Both the position numbers and the translations under genes were made by a program. From contig NC_070612.1 of NCBI RefSeq assembly GCF_027172205.1, positions 28,793,183 to 28,857,182 of the forward strand: a stretch of DNA of 64,000 nt, written 5' to 3'. This document shows positions 49,101 through 57,814 of this stretch, piece after piece. The notes under the pieces are model-generated. The model worked only from the letters and a program-made list of their open reading frames with translations, was not told where the DNA came from and ran no database searches. The DNA is from Podarcis raffonei (lineage: Eukaryota; Chordata; Lepidosauria; Squamata; Lacertidae). Position 1 is the stretch's first letter. The number at the start of each line of letters is the position of its first letter.

Positions 49101-52100
49101 ATTGTAACTGATCTGCACAATCAGAGTTTGATCCTTCATTATCATAACTTGGCTGTATTTGTGCTCCATTTAGCTCATGAGGATCAGAACTATTATAATA
49201 ATAATTATGAAAATAGTAATAGCCTGCAAAAAGTTAGGAAATAAATGTATTAGCAATGCTGTTTTGATTTGATATTGTATGGTACAGTATGTGGAAGTTG
49301 GATTTATAACTGTACATCTTATCTATATTTGTCAAGCATGCCAAAAGGATAACAAAACCTTACAATTCATATTATTTTTGTACAACTGCTTAGATATATA
49401 TATTTTAATATATTAAGTAGTTTATAAATTAAATAATCAAAAATCAAATCAAATATTTACATATGCTTAACTTTGCACTTCTTGCAAGTAATGCTATTGT
49501 TACTTTCATCAACAGCTAAATCCCCACAGAAGATTAAGCACCACCACCTTAGGATTTATATAAGCATCTTTGCCTCAAAGGTCATGCAAATAATAATGTT
49601 AAGTGTCTAGAAATTCCAAAGTAGATGAGATAATGACGCAAGGCAACCAAGCCTTAAAAAAGGGATTTCCATTTAATGTATATAACTAAATAGCACCAAA
49701 GCATGTCAGGATTTATTTTTTTTAAGTGTAAAGAATTTGGATTAACACTTCCCCATCTGTTTGGTGACACACAAATGAGACCTACAACTGAGTCAGGAGT
49801 TTGCATAAAGGGGATGTTTTTGTATTTGATGAAGGATGTAAGCTGACTTAAGTATTTCTTTAGAGACAGAAAAAATATGGGTATAAAATGATCCAAAATA
49901 AATCAACCAACCAAGTAATTTATATCTGAAATATAAATGGGAAATGTTTTAAATACAAATAGATACACCTGGAATTTACCTCTTTTTAAGGTGGAAAATT
50001 CCACCTCTTTTTTTATTTCATTAAAACTCCTTTCACTTTTTTCAAACAATGGGATTAATGCAATGGACAGGAATCATTTATCTGTTAGATTATTTTAACC
50101 TAATAAAATGGGTTCGAGACCACGAAAGCTGCATGTCCCTTTAGACTGTTTTTGCTGCAAGAAACTAACACGGCTACCCCTTTGAAAATTATTTTAATTA
50201 CTGACGTTGCACCATTTGCTATTTACCTTCATGTGACCATTCAGCAGCATCTTCGGTTTGCACTTCTACATTGGATGTTGCCTTCTCATATCTTTCTCCG
50301 TCACTGATTTTCTTGAGTTCTTCAATCTACAAAACAGGATAATTATGTTGCTGGTTCAACTTGTAAGTACAAAATGTTGCAAACCAGAGTGCTCCACCTC
50401 AGGCAGAGGTCGGCAACCTAAGGCCCATGGGCTGGAAGCGGCCCATGAGGGTCACTTAACTGGCCCATGAGCCACCCCCGAACCGAGCTGCCCGCTTGGC
50501 GAGTCCCTGCGCACTACGCTAAACTGGCACAGCGCGGCAACTCTCTTTCGCGGCTCCGGAAATTGCTTCTGTGCATGCACATGCCAGAAATCGTGCCTAA
50601 GCATGTCCACAGCGCTGGAAATTGCTTCTGCGCATGCCCAGATGCCGAAAATCGCTTCTGTGCAGGCACGATTTCCAGCATCTGGGCATGCGCAGAAGCG
50701 ATTTCTGGCACCGTGGACATGTGCAGACGTGATTTCTGGTGTTGCACTGCGCTGGCTTGGCCCATGGAGGATCTCCGCGGGAGTGATCCAGCACATGCCC
50801 AGTAAGCCTTGCCAACCCCTGACCTCAGGATTCTAGCCAGCCATGCTCTCCTCCCAGCAGTTTAGGAAGTTTTCTCCAGGGGTCCTAAAGGCCACCAAGC
50901 TTGCTAAATCCTCCTTGGGCTGTGGAGTTGACTCCCCTTTACACACTGTATTTCTGCATACACCATGATCTACAGAATCATGCTGATATCTCCCTCTTGT
51001 TTCTCAGTGTCTAGACTCCAATCCTGTTTGCACTCAACCACCTGCTTGCTCTTAGCGGGATTGACCCATGAATTTCATTAGGATTAGCAGTGTGCCTTAA
51101 GAAAAGCCTGAATGATCCATTACTAATCCTAGGCTTTGTGGAACTTCCTTTATCAGTAAAGGGTTGTGAAAAAAATACATATCATGTGAGTAACACAATG
51201 AGTTGGAAACCAAGTGAATTATAACATTTATGGTTATCTCTTCTTGCACAAAGCCAGGGAAAGCAGTCGCCAATATTGGAGCATTAACACCATGGGTAGG
51301 CAAACTAAGGCCCAGATGCGGCCCAATCGCCTTCTAAATCCGGCCCGCGGACGGTCCAGGAATCAGTGTGTTTTTACATGAGTAGAACGTGTCCTTTTAT
51401 TTAAAATGCATCTCTGGGTTATTTGTGGGGCATAGGAATTTGTTCATTTCCCCTCCCCCAAATATAGCCTGGCCCCCCACAAGGTCTGAGGGACAGTGGC
51501 CCGCCCCTTGGCTGAAAGAGTTTGTTGACCCCTGATTAACACGGTCAAATACAGTGGTACCTTGGGTTACATACGCTTCAGGTTACAGACTCCACTAACC
51601 CAGAAATAGTACCTTGGGTTAAGAACTTTGCTTCAGGATGAGAACAGAAATTGTGCTCTGGCGGAGCGGCAGCAGCAGGAGGCCCAATTAGCTAAAGTGG
51701 TGCTTCAGGTTAAGAACAGTTTAATATTAATAAAAAAAGAACGGACCTCTGGAACGAATTAAGTACTTAACCCAAAGTACCACTGTACTTCAAAAGTGGG
51801 AGCAGGGAAGGAAACCATGTAAGCTGCTGTGCCTTGGTGAAAGAAAGGAGGAAGTGAGGGATATAGCTATTAATGATAAATTAACATGTGTTGTTATGGT
51901 AAACCAGGGAATATGCAGAAGAAATGATTTTGAGGAGATATGGAAGGTGTCTCTAGAATTTGTACTGTAAAAACAGAAAGGGGTCAAACCATCGCAAGAG
52001 GTGTTGAAATTTTGGGAGGTTGGATAGTGACGATGGAATGGTCTCAGTGTTGGAGTGCACATTTTTACTCTTATTTATGATTATTACTTTGTAAAAATAA

Positions 52101-52106
52101 ATAAAC

Positions 52107-52149
<43 letters not shown>

Positions 52150-52558
52150 AATGTAATAAATCAAAGCATCCAGGTGCTTAGGAAGGCCGGCGTTCCTCCT
52201 GGTGAGGCTCCTATACCTTCTAACAGGTGAGAGACAAGGAAGTCAGCAGTGAGCCTAAGCGGCCCAGGCTGGAAGCGGAACAACCGCCTGTCCCCAGAGC
52301 AGCAGAGCCCTTGAACCCAAAGGCCGTTGCGGGGCGACCTTATCCCGGAGGTTTCCCCGCCTGGCCCCCGACCCCCTGAGGCGAGAGGGCCGCCCCTACC
52401 CGTCTCCGTAACTTGGCGGCGCTGGCCTGGGCTTTGAGGCGCAGCTTCTTCTCCCGCTCCAGGCGGCTCTGGCAGGCGCCCAGCTCCGACTCCAGCGCAG
52501 CCACTTTCCCCCGCAGGGTCGCCACCTCGTCGCCTGGCGGTCCCGGGGCTTCGGCCAT
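30973..52558 (-). CDS. AGGF1: AGGF1, complete 14-exon coding region
   Basis: AGGF1 (angiogenic factor with G-patch and FHA domains 1, VG5Q) is a pro-angiogenic protein found in the nucleus/cytoplasm and secreted; its OCRE and G-patch domains also suggest RNA-processing roles. Fourteen exons with GT-AG borders join in frame to 693 codons plus TGA (human is 714 residues). Residues about 10-70 are coiled coil. Residues 182-232 are OCRE octamer repeats rich in YYD/GFYY. Residues 345-380 are acidic. Residues about 390-510 are an FHA domain, with GR-E, SKFHAEVYFD and DQGSQNGT covering the phosphothreonine-binding loops. Residues about 600-646 are a G-patch (GHKMLEKMGWKKGDGLGK, later HAGLGS). Exons: 52400-52558, 50227-50326, 49024-49223, 47896-48042, 45987-46175, 39081-39423, 37530-37641, 36755-36806, 36536-36637, 36146-36311, 34729-34811, 33719-33846, 32820-32919, 30973-31173. 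No disabling change is seen. Confidence 0.97.
31634..31883 (+). mobile_element. mariner-like MITE, copy 4 (AGGF1 intron 13)
   Basis: CAGTGGTACCTCGGGTTAAG to CTGAGGTACCACTG between TA dinucleotides. It carries a T-rich insertion (TTTTTTTATTATTATTAAAC) also present, inverted, in copy 5, so these two form a subfamily. Confidence 0.9.
32820..32919 (-). CDS. AGGF1: AGGF1 exon 13 (G-patch, first part)
   Basis: Encodes EISDSNKGHKMLEKMGWKKG and then DGLGKSGGGMKDP, the start of the G-patch with its glycine spacing. Acceptor TTTTTTAAG, donor CCG|GTAGGT, phase 0. Confidence 0.95.
33360..33530 (+). mobile_element. L2-type LINE 3' UTR (AGGF1 intron 12)
   Basis: AT-rich sequence with TTTTGTAAACCACTTTGAGG and a short tail, a diverged L2/CR1-group terminus; no coding part. 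Confidence 0.45.
33719..33846 (-). CDS. AGGF1: AGGF1 exon 12
   Basis: Encodes NTEYENEKVIKNPNYKDRAG, then KRRETVGSEGNFHRDDAPAS and VH. It ends in phase 2 at CATGT|GTAAGT, so the junction codon reads Val where human has Ser. An overlapping GTGTAA donor 2 bp upstream would put a stop in the next exon, so it is not the productive one. Confidence 0.93.
34729..34811 (-). CDS. AGGF1: AGGF1 exon 11
   Basis: Encodes TKEEKELVRRKELKQIRVKY followed by GLQ, a charged helix conserved with human SKEEKELERRKELKKIRVKYGLQ. Acceptor CTTTCAG, donor CAG|GTAAGT, phase 0. Confidence 0.95.
35505..35690 (-). mobile_element. tRNA-derived SINE (AGGF1 intron 10)
   Basis: The minus strand starts with an A-box-like GATCAGCAGTAGAGCACC and a B-box-like GGTTCAATCC, then CCGCCAGTCAGTGTAGACAG and ends CAGCTTCCTATG. 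This is the most complete copy of the family seen also near 18.6 and 20.4 kb. It is diverged, with no clear target duplication. Confidence 0.65.
36146..36311 (-). CDS. AGGF1: AGGF1 exon 10 (FHA end)
   Basis: Encodes HVLEHGDEVKIGETVLSFHI, finishing the FHA sandwich, then HPGSETCDGCEPGQVRAHLR with a conserved CDGC pair. Donor TCAA|GTAAGT, phase 1. Confidence 0.95.
36536..36637 (-). CDS. AGGF1: AGGF1 exon 9 (FHA core)
   Basis: 34 codons begin FHAEVYFDNELQSYVLVDQG and end GSQNGTVVNGNQILQ. It contains the FHA histidine and the S-x-NGT loop that binds phosphothreonine. Acceptor TTAACAG, donor CAG|GTAAGC. Confidence 0.95.
36755..36806 (-). CDS. AGGF1: AGGF1 exon 8 (FHA)
   Basis: A 52-nt exon encoding EKDMEHTLQIPEVGVSK, which carries the FHA Glu after GR and the conserved Ser-Lys just before the HAE motif in exon 9. 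Donor AAG|GTAATT, phase 0. Confidence 0.95.
37530..37641 (-). CDS. AGGF1: AGGF1 exon 7 (FHA start)
   Basis: Encodes GDKIWPPCIRVIVIRSPVLQ, then MGSLYIITAVKPATIGR: the first FHA strands up to the glycine-arginine signature. It differs from human at only a few positions. Acceptor GATTTAG, donor GGAAG|GTAATA, phase 2. Confidence 0.95.
37715..37900 (+). mobile_element. unclassified interspersed repeat (AGGF1 intron 6)
   Basis: GTTGGATCAGACTAATGCCC, CTCACAGTGGCCAACCACAT and AACATGGAGGCAG follow the same order as a related piece at 31960-32030 (CTGATCAGACCAGAGGCCTG, CAATGACCAGCCAGATGCC). It is a widespread reptile repeat whose family I cannot name with confidence. Confidence 0.45.
39081..39423 (-). 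CDS. AGGF1: AGGF1 exon 6 (acidic linker)
   Basis: 114 codons plus one base. It starts DLKTDEQKSSSN (human DLNSEDQK), includes LKKAKVD, and ends in an acidic block with SEPEEGEITDSEEED, matching human DSEPEEGEITDS. Disordered by composition. Acceptor CTTCTTCAG, donor GAAG|GTGAAT, phase 1. Confidence 0.94.
40985..41703 (+). mobile_element. CR1 LINE 3' end (AGGF1 intron 5)
   Basis: The sequence passes through CTACACTTAGGCAGGAAGAA, GGATCTAGGGGTCTTAGTAG and GGACTAGATGACCCTTGGGA, and ends CAATTCTATGACTCTATT, the CR1 3' end including its short tail. The reading frame is broken in several places and no RT core is present. It is antisense to AGGF1. Confidence 0.88.
41704..45986 (-). other. AGGF1 intron 5, remainder
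   Basis: AT-rich intronic sequence. It contains one exon-like segment at 43627-43696 (see findings), an L2-like tail at about 44620-44830, and otherwise no structure I can name. Confidence 0.5.
45987..46175 (-). CDS. AGGF1: AGGF1 exon 5 (OCRE, second half, basic tail)
   Basis: 63 codons: ENQLYYDPNTGIYYYCDVES finishes the OCRE domain, then RYQFHSRVDLQ and a lysine/arginine-rich KDRKGKKKRKD that could act as a nuclear localisation signal. Donor TAAG|GTATCT, phase 0. Confidence 0.95.
47045..47274. mobile_element. mariner MITE, second family (AGGF1 intron 4)
   Basis: It begins CAGGGTGGCCCAAAAGTAGG after TA and ends TAGTGGGCCACCC before TA (47043-47044 and 47275-47276). The CAGGGTG-CCCAAAAGTA end is typical of mariner elements. 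At 230 bp it has no transposase. Confidence 0.78.
47896..48042 (-). CDS. AGGF1: AGGF1 exon 4 (OCRE, first half)
   Basis: 49 codons include LAENLRAAAEAAVSQTGF and then YDETTGLYYDHSTGFYYNS, the first octamer repeats of the OCRE domain. It is almost identical to human LAESLRAAAEAAVSQTGF. Phase 0 at both ends. Confidence 0.95.
48653..48898 (-). mobile_element. CORE-type (MIR-like) SINE, copy 2 (AGGF1 intron 3)
   Basis: Same family as 28037-28297: minus strand GAGCCAGTGTGGTGTAGTGG at the head, GCTGGGTGACCTTGGGC core and GATATCAAATCCAAACTC tail. Part of the tail stem differs from copy 1. Confidence 0.85.
49024..49223 (-). CDS. AGGF1: AGGF1 exon 3
   Basis: Begins YYYFHNYYYNSSDP, corresponding to human DYFYQTYYND, then a low-conservation polar linker with DNEGSNSDCADQ. 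Acceptor TTTTTGCAG, donor CAG|GTGAGA, ends in phase 0. Confidence 0.93.
50227..50326 (-). CDS. AGGF1: AGGF1 exon 2
   Basis: Encodes IEELKKISDGERYEKATSNV then EVQTEDAAEWSHE, matching human VEELSKILQ...SDVEVQTENHAPWS. It completes the coiled coil. Acceptor TTTTGTAG, donor GAAG|GTAAAT, ends in phase 1. Confidence 0.93.
50404..50821. mobile_element. palindromic hAT MITE (AGGF1 intron 1)
   Basis: Ends CAGAGGTCGGCAACC and CTTGCCAACCCCTG are inverted, and a perfect 8-bp target duplication, ACCTCAGG, flanks them (50396-50403, 50822-50829). Internally 50618-50645 and 50678-50705 are inverted copies matching at 27 of 28 positions, extending with weaker match to about 50599 and 50728. The overlapping open frames on both strands are a by-product of this GC-rich palindrome. 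Confidence 0.9.
51291..51534 (-). mobile_element. hAT non-autonomous element (AGGF1 intron 1)
   Basis: Reverse-oriented member of the 17982/28906 family, with GGGTAGGCAAACTAAGGCCC at the left and TTTGTTGACCCCTG at the right. A perfect target duplication, ATTAACAC (51283-51290, 51535-51542), flanks it. Confidence 0.9.
51552..51785 (-). mobile_element. mariner-like MITE, copy 5 (AGGF1 intron 1)
   Basis: CAGTGGTACCTTGGGTTACA to AAAGTACCACTG between TA sites (51550-51551, 51786-51787). It lies 17 bp from the preceding hAT and shares the TTAATATTAATAAAAAAAG-type insertion with copy 4 in inverse sense. Confidence 0.9.
52108..52151 (+). repeat. (GAAA)n microsatellite
   Basis: About eleven near-perfect GAAA units after AAATAAATAAACA, possibly the tail of an old retroposon occupying 51790-52107. 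Confidence 0.9.
52400..52558 (-). CDS. AGGF1: AGGF1 exon 1 (residues 1-53)
   Basis: It starts MAEAPGPPGDEVATLRGKVA and is helical and charged, the beginning of the coiled coil; human has ELAQLRRKVEKLERELRSC here. It is shorter at the proline-rich front than human. The donor is CGG|GTAGGG, phase 0. The ATG is the first in the CpG-rich 5' region in this frame. Confidence 0.92.
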
Positions 52559-52900
52559 CCTTCGGCTTCCACTGACCCCAGCCTGGCCGCCGCCTCCTCC
52601 TCAACGGCCGAGGCAGGGACGCAAACGCAGCGGCCGAGCGAAGCGAGCCCAGCGACCGTAACGGCTGCTCCTCAGCGCCCGCGACCCGTCGGCGCCCCTC
52701 GCAGCCATGGCAGCGGCCGCGCGGACAGGCTCCGCCCCTTTTGCCCCCACCCCCCCTTCTCCCCGCCGCTTTCTTAATGGGAGACCGGCTGAGGAGCGGG
52801 GAAAGAGTGGAAAACTTTTTCTTCGGGGCATGCAAGTGACCCGGATCTCGTTTTCATGAAAACAGGAAGTGACGCCAATTGAGCGGGGGGGGGGGAGGGA
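52559..52900 (-). promoter_or_regulatory. AGGF1 CpG-island promoter / 5' UTR
   Basis: CpG-dense, GC-rich sequence directly upstream of the AGGF1 ATG. ACAGGAAGTGACGCCAATTG at about 52861-52880 joins an ETS-type GGAAGTGA, a CRE-like TGACGC and a CCAAT box on the plus strand. No TATA box is evident. The composition falls off sharply after 52.9 kb. A bidirectional start is possible, but no gene is seen to the right. Confidence 0.65.
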
Positions 52901-53635
52901 GCGGGAGACATAGATTTAAGAACTGTGTTAGAGGGACGCGCGGACCTGAACTTCCAGTAACGCATTGGAACGCACCGTATTGAACAGAGTTGCTTTTTTT
53001 TTTGCTGGAGGGCGGAGTTGTAACAAGGATGAGGCATTTTTTTGGCAGATTGCAGGTGATTTGGTTGGGTGCATAGGCTTTCCCTCACTTGAGAGCGGGG
53101 GAAGGATCCACATTTGAAAAGCTCTGAGTCAAAATGCCCTCTAAAGCACCTTTCCACCGTTGGTTTGGCTTGCATGATAGAGGCAGCAGCGGTGGTGCTC
53201 TGAGGAGTGCTAAAAGTGCTTTGTGAGTGTTGTGAGTAGTTAAAATGGTGGCTAACCCCAGCTAGCCAGTAGTGGGCTGCAAAAAATGATTTAAAAGAGA
53301 CCCCAATCATCAACACACTTTTTTATTCACACTCCACATTGCTGACATGATTACTCAAGTACTGTAGAATTTTCCAATTTATTTAGTGCATTTTGATACA
53401 CATTGTGATTCTAATGCATTTTAATAGTTTCTTATGTACTTTACTGACATTCACTTGGTGATATCTTATTGTCATTCTTGTTGGATATCATTTGTGTATA
53501 CTTTTCTTTTTTTACTTGTGTGTGCATGCACTTTCACACACAGGTACACATTTGTGCGCACACTTTCACACAGGTAAATTTGTACTCCACATTTAAAAGC
53601 AAGATATATAAATAAAAATAACCAGAAGGTATATA

Positions 53636-53861
53636 CAGTGGTACCTCAGGTTAAGTACTTAATTCGTTCCGGAGGTCCGTTCGTAACCTGAAACTGTTCT
53701 TAACCTGATGCACCACTTTAGCTAATGGGGCCTCCTGCTGCCGCTGCACCGCCAGAGCATGATTTCTGTTCTCATCCTGAAGCAAAGTTCTTAACCCAAG
53801 GTACTATTTCTGGGTTAGCGGAGTCTGTAACCTGAAGCGTATGTAACCTGAGCTACCACTG
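53636..53861 (+). mobile_element. mariner-like MITE, copy 6
   Basis: CAGTGGTACCTCAGGTTAAG to CTGAGCTACCACTG with TA at 53634-53635 and 53862-53863. It lies directly against the LINE remnant beginning near 53877. Confidence 0.9.
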
Positions 53862-53876
53862 TATCATAAAAACAGC

Positions 53877-55110
53877 ACAGCGAATTGTTTTGATAAAAAA
53901 CAACCAGTTTGTTAATGTCCAATTACTGCCAATTGTACATTTTAACCGCTCCTTTAGGAAAGATAATTGGAGCGTAAAGGGAAACGCCATTGAACAGACT
54001 AAGACCTTCCAATACTTAGGCATTACTTTCTCTTATAATGCCAAATTGTCAACACACCTGACCACATCAGCTATATCAGAAGGAAGAAGTGCAAATGCCA
54101 TCCTTAGATTATTCAGAAGGAAAGGAGCTGGCTTCCTCCCGATGGCCCTAAAAGTTTTTCAGGCAAAATCTTTAGCCCAACTCCTGTATGGCTCTCAAAT
54201 TAGCCCCTCTGCCAACCTTAAGACCCTTGAAACAGTACAATCAAAATTCTTAAGATCATTATTTGCTACCCCAAAGTGTACACCTAATGCAGTCTTAAGG
54301 CAAGAGGCAGGACTGCCCATAGTGGAATTAAAAGTCTGGGAGCAAGCAATATCCCTCTGACTGAAAATCCATTACAATCCTAAGGGACTGTTACCTTGCT
54401 TCCTGGCCGCAGTTCCCTATCCTCCTTGGCTTATGCAAATAACTAATAAGATCAAACAAATTGGCCTAAACCCTGAAAACCTTTTTAGGCAAAAAAGGCA
54501 AAAGCAATTATCACTCAGAGACTTTATGATGTCAAATTACAACAAGAAGATGCCCTACTCCCGGGGACGTATAGATGTTTAAAAGCTTGGCCCAATTTTG
54601 CAGCTGCCCCTTACTTAACTAACATCACTAACGAAGCTTATAGATGGGCTTTCTCTAGAGCCCGCTTTGAGACAATGCCCTCAGCAGTGCTGTACGGCAA
54701 ATTCACGCGGGTACCAATGCATGCGCGTCTCTGCCCCTGTATGTCTAATAAGGTAGAATCTGTCACACACATCCTTCTATTTTGCGAATTTTATAGTGAA
54801 GAGCGAGTTCAACTTATTTTGCCGCTTTTATCAAAATTTATACCCCTACAACATTATTTGGAATCCTCCCCCGAAATTCTACGAAAATACCTTCTGGAAG
54901 ATTCCTCAAGCTCAATATCATATGAGGTGGCCAAATTTTGCACTTTAGTAATCAGGAAGCGTAAATCTCCTCTGTTGAATGGCACACTGCGAAGTTCCCT
55001 TGTGTAATCCTTTCCCCCCCTTTTCTGATGTTGTTGTTGATTCCTTTTTGTTTGATCTTGTGGTGTTTAGTGTCACTGGCTTTTGCCGTAATAAAACTTG
55101 AAACTGAAAC
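53877..55110 (+). mobile_element. degraded non-LTR LINE, C-terminal ORF and 3' end
   Basis: The first frame (to a stop at 54358-54360) reads QTKTFQYLGITFSYNAKLST and LAQLLYGSQISPSANLKTLE, like the RT thumb region of non-LTR elements (YLG motif and a YG-S block). The frame continues in sense beyond that stop, then shifts; the last frame (54675-55007) holds LCPCMSNKVESVTHILLFC, a Cys-x-Cys...His...Cys knuckle of the kind ending several LINE clades. The 3' end is GCCGTAATAAAACTTGAAAC with repeated GAAACT. The clade is uncertain (I-group/Vingi-like or another); it is not BovB, CR1 or L2. Inactive, with at least one stop and one frameshift, and no 5' part. Confidence 0.7.
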
Positions 55111-55339
55111 TGAATATCCTGTGAAGGTACAATGTATCTTTTTGCTCTTCTGGGATGTCAGTATTTCCCATAGCATCCAGAAGGTGGTGATGGTGTACTG
55201 TTGACAGTAGTGGTGGTCTTTCCAAGGCACACATTGGTGCCTTGCTAAGGCTATTAATTCTTTAGGGAGAATTTATTTCAGATGTTATAAGAGAAAAAAA
55301 CCTGCTCCTTTTTCCTTATGGGGTATCCAAGAGCCCGTA

Positions 55340-55913
55340 TAGAGTCTTTAAGTATGTTATCTATCGGAAAGAGAAAATAACAGAGGCCAACCAGAGAATC
55401 TTGAGAAGCAAGGCAGCTCGTAAGCCTGATCTTTATTACGGTAACTGTTGCAACAGGGTGCTCACAACCACACACAGGAGGCAGGAGGGACCCAGAACAA
55501 CGTTGTGCAAGCCCTTATATAGACTTTTGAAATTGCTCACCCTGTGGTTCAAGACCACCTCCCCAAAACATCATACATACATCACAGAAGGAGGCGGGCT
55601 GCAGCAGAAATACATCATTGGGGGCAGTCTACAACAGAAATCTTGTCTGGCGGGATACTGATAATGGTCACTTGATTGCTTTACCTGGGCAGCCTGGCCA
55701 TTCCTTTTCAGATGCTAAATACTTAGTCCCTGAATCCAGATCACAGGCTCACCCTATTCATACACAAATACACCCTTAAGACAGGTAAGCAAAAGACAAT
55801 GGAGAGGCTTTCCCATTTCCTTCCTCCTTGCAGAGAAATAATTTCAGGTCAGTTTGGGAGAGTCAAAATGGTTACAGGATTGCTCTCCTCTACTATTTCA
55901 GACACATGGTTTA
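55340..55913 (-). mobile_element. probable solo LTR of an endogenous retrovirus-like element
   Basis: On the minus strand the segment starts TGTCTGAAATAGTAG, has a TATA-like CTATATAAGGGC near 55515, and an AATAAAG signal about 80 bp further, followed by a pyrimidine-rich R/U5-like part. That order is the LTR plan U3-R-U5. Boundaries are approximate because I found no matching target duplication. There is no internal region: a fossil of moderate age, family unassigned. Confidence 0.5.
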
Positions 55914-55953
55914 TATACTTATGATTGTGTTTGCCTTCTAAATTTATGAACAT

Positions 55954-55956
<3 letters not shown>

Positions 55957-55983
<27 letters not shown>
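55957..55983. repeat. (AT)n microsatellite
   Basis: A run of thirteen AT units following CATACA. Confidence 0.95.
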
Positions 55984-55984
<1 letters not shown>

Positions 55985-56289
55985 CTAACCTTAGAATTGT
56001 TTAGAATTGTTATAACACAGACCAGCAAGAATTCTCTTTTATTTTGGAAATGTGTGTATTAGAAAGAATGAACAAAATGTTGCAGTTCAGCGATCATATG
56101 TTTACCTTTAAAAGTACCAATCAAATCAGAGATGAAGTAGCTGCAGCAGCTGCTCCTACCTGCTGCTCCCTTGAGCCTTTCATACTCCCTCTTTCCCTAC
56201 ATGCAGTACCAAATGAGACCCCACCACATGAAAGAGAATTGAAAAAAAGGACCTGGGGAAGATCAGGAGCTGCAACAGTTATATAGGCT

Positions 56290-56450
56290 TTGATTGTTGT
56301 GGCTTTATGGCTTTGGACTGCTGTTTTAAATGTTTTAATATGCATCACTAGGTGTGTGTTTTTTGGTAACTGATCATATTCTGGATTGTGTTTTAAGAAT
56401 GTTGTTCATACATTGTTACTGTTTTGTAGGCTGCCGTTTAAGAAATAAAT
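56290..56450 (+). mobile_element. L2-type LINE 3' UTR
   Basis: AT-rich sequence with TTGTAGGCTGCCGTTTAAGA and an AATAAATAATGAAAT tail, a diverged L2-group end. Confidence 0.4.
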
Positions 56451-57543
56451 AATGAAATCAATTCATGTTCTCTGGATTGTAAACTGGAAATCCAAGAAAG
56501 AGATTCTGTATCAAAAGAGATTCTGTAATACAAATATTAACCTATTTGAATGAAAGTGTCTTCTATTCCAATTTGTTGGCATCCATCTGTCTTGAGAGAC
56601 AATAGAGTGCGCCTCCAAAGGGTTTAGGACCAGAGTATTCCTTCCTTCTACTTCCCCAGGTTCATGAACCCCATCTGCCCCTCACCTGCCTCTACAGCAT
56701 GAGCAGAAACCGCCTTCTTGAACGTTGGACCCAGTATTGGTCTTGTCCACTCAATTTGCTGGAGCCTGTCTTTATATGCTAGGAAAGCCCCTAACTCACT
56801 AAGGGTTTGAGACCCATTAGCTCCCCTCACCTGGTTTAGCCAGCCAGTTGAAGCAGTTCCTGGGATGCTGACACCTTCTAGGAGTCACAGGTGAGAGTTG
56901 AGTGTAGGGTGGGGCACTGGTGGAAGAACGGGGGTGCGGAGGGAGCGGACCGCCCCAGGTACCACTATTCTGGTAGGGTGCCATCATGGTGGCCCCCCTG
57001 GACACACACTGTGCACCCCCCACGTGCCAGGTGCCATGCCCCCAGAATGTGTGCCATGCCCCTGGGATGCACATCATGCCCCCCCGGCCACTCATCACAG
57101 TCCCCGGGGTGCGCCAGCCACGCCCCTGCCTGCTCTCGGTAGCAGAGCATGCAGCTTCCACACTAGGGTGGGGACCAAAGGTGGACAAACTACCCTAGAA
57201 GGAGCATGACAGCTCTTGACAGGCACCTTCATACATTCAGCACCTGTTCAAATTCTTATCTGGTACAATCACACGAGACAGCTGCACCACATCAGCTTCT
57301 TTACATGTAATGGGCGCTATGATTTAGGTCAGAGCAATAATATTATTAAAATAATACAGAACATTCATCCATGATATAAACTGATGTCCAGTGTCAGAAA
57401 AAGAAGATGACAGAGACACCAATGAGCTTAAACCTCTGAATTACCAAATCAGCTTATGGCAATTTTATCTACCTCATTTTTCCTGATCTTTTTTGCAGCC
57501 AGTGCATAAGTAGCCAGTTGAGCTAACATTGTTACATGGTGAG

Positions 57544-57806
57544 CAGTGGCGTAGCGTGGGTTGTCAGCACCCGGGGCAAGGCAAGATAGTCCCTTGCTCT
57601 CTCTCCGCACCACACCACACGCCTGGCACACCCCCCCCACAGTGGGCGGTGACCCGGCGGCTCAGATCGGATTCACACAGCCAGCACTGCAGTGAGAGAG
57701 AGTGAGCGAGCCAGGTAGGGGCAGAGAGCTGCGAGTGCAAGCGCACTGCCCCCAGATGTTGCACCCGGTGCGGCCGCCCCCCTGCACCCCCCACGCTACG
57801 CCACTG
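57544..57806. mobile_element. hAT non-autonomous element, short copy
   Basis: Terminal inverted repeats CAGTGGCGTAGCGTGGG and CCCACGCTACGCCACTG are identical to those at 2617-3282. A perfect 8-bp target duplication, ATGGTGAG (57536-57543, 57807-57814), flanks it. The 263-bp copy lacks the GC-rich cargo of the longer one but shares CCCAGATGTTGC and CCGGTGCGGCCG near its right end. Confidence 0.93.
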
Positions 57807-57814
57807 ATGGTGAG

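Noticed and set aside
50452-50836. Five overlapping frames on both strands, rich in Ala/Cys/His
   Set aside because: Produced by the palindromic repeats of the hAT MITE at 50404-50821.
52161-52835. 224-codon minus-strand frame overlapping AGGF1 exon 1
   Set aside because: A different reading frame through the CpG island and intron 1; the AGGF1 frame with its conserved protein and donor explains the locus.
52774-53316. 180-codon minus-strand frame upstream of AGGF1
   Set aside because: No similarity to CRHBP or another neighbour that I can recognise, no splice sites, and composition biased by the promoter; likely chance.
56817-57209. Overlapping frames of 60-123 codons on both strands
   Set aside because: GC-rich repeated phrases (CATGCCCC units) produce low-complexity translations without homology.
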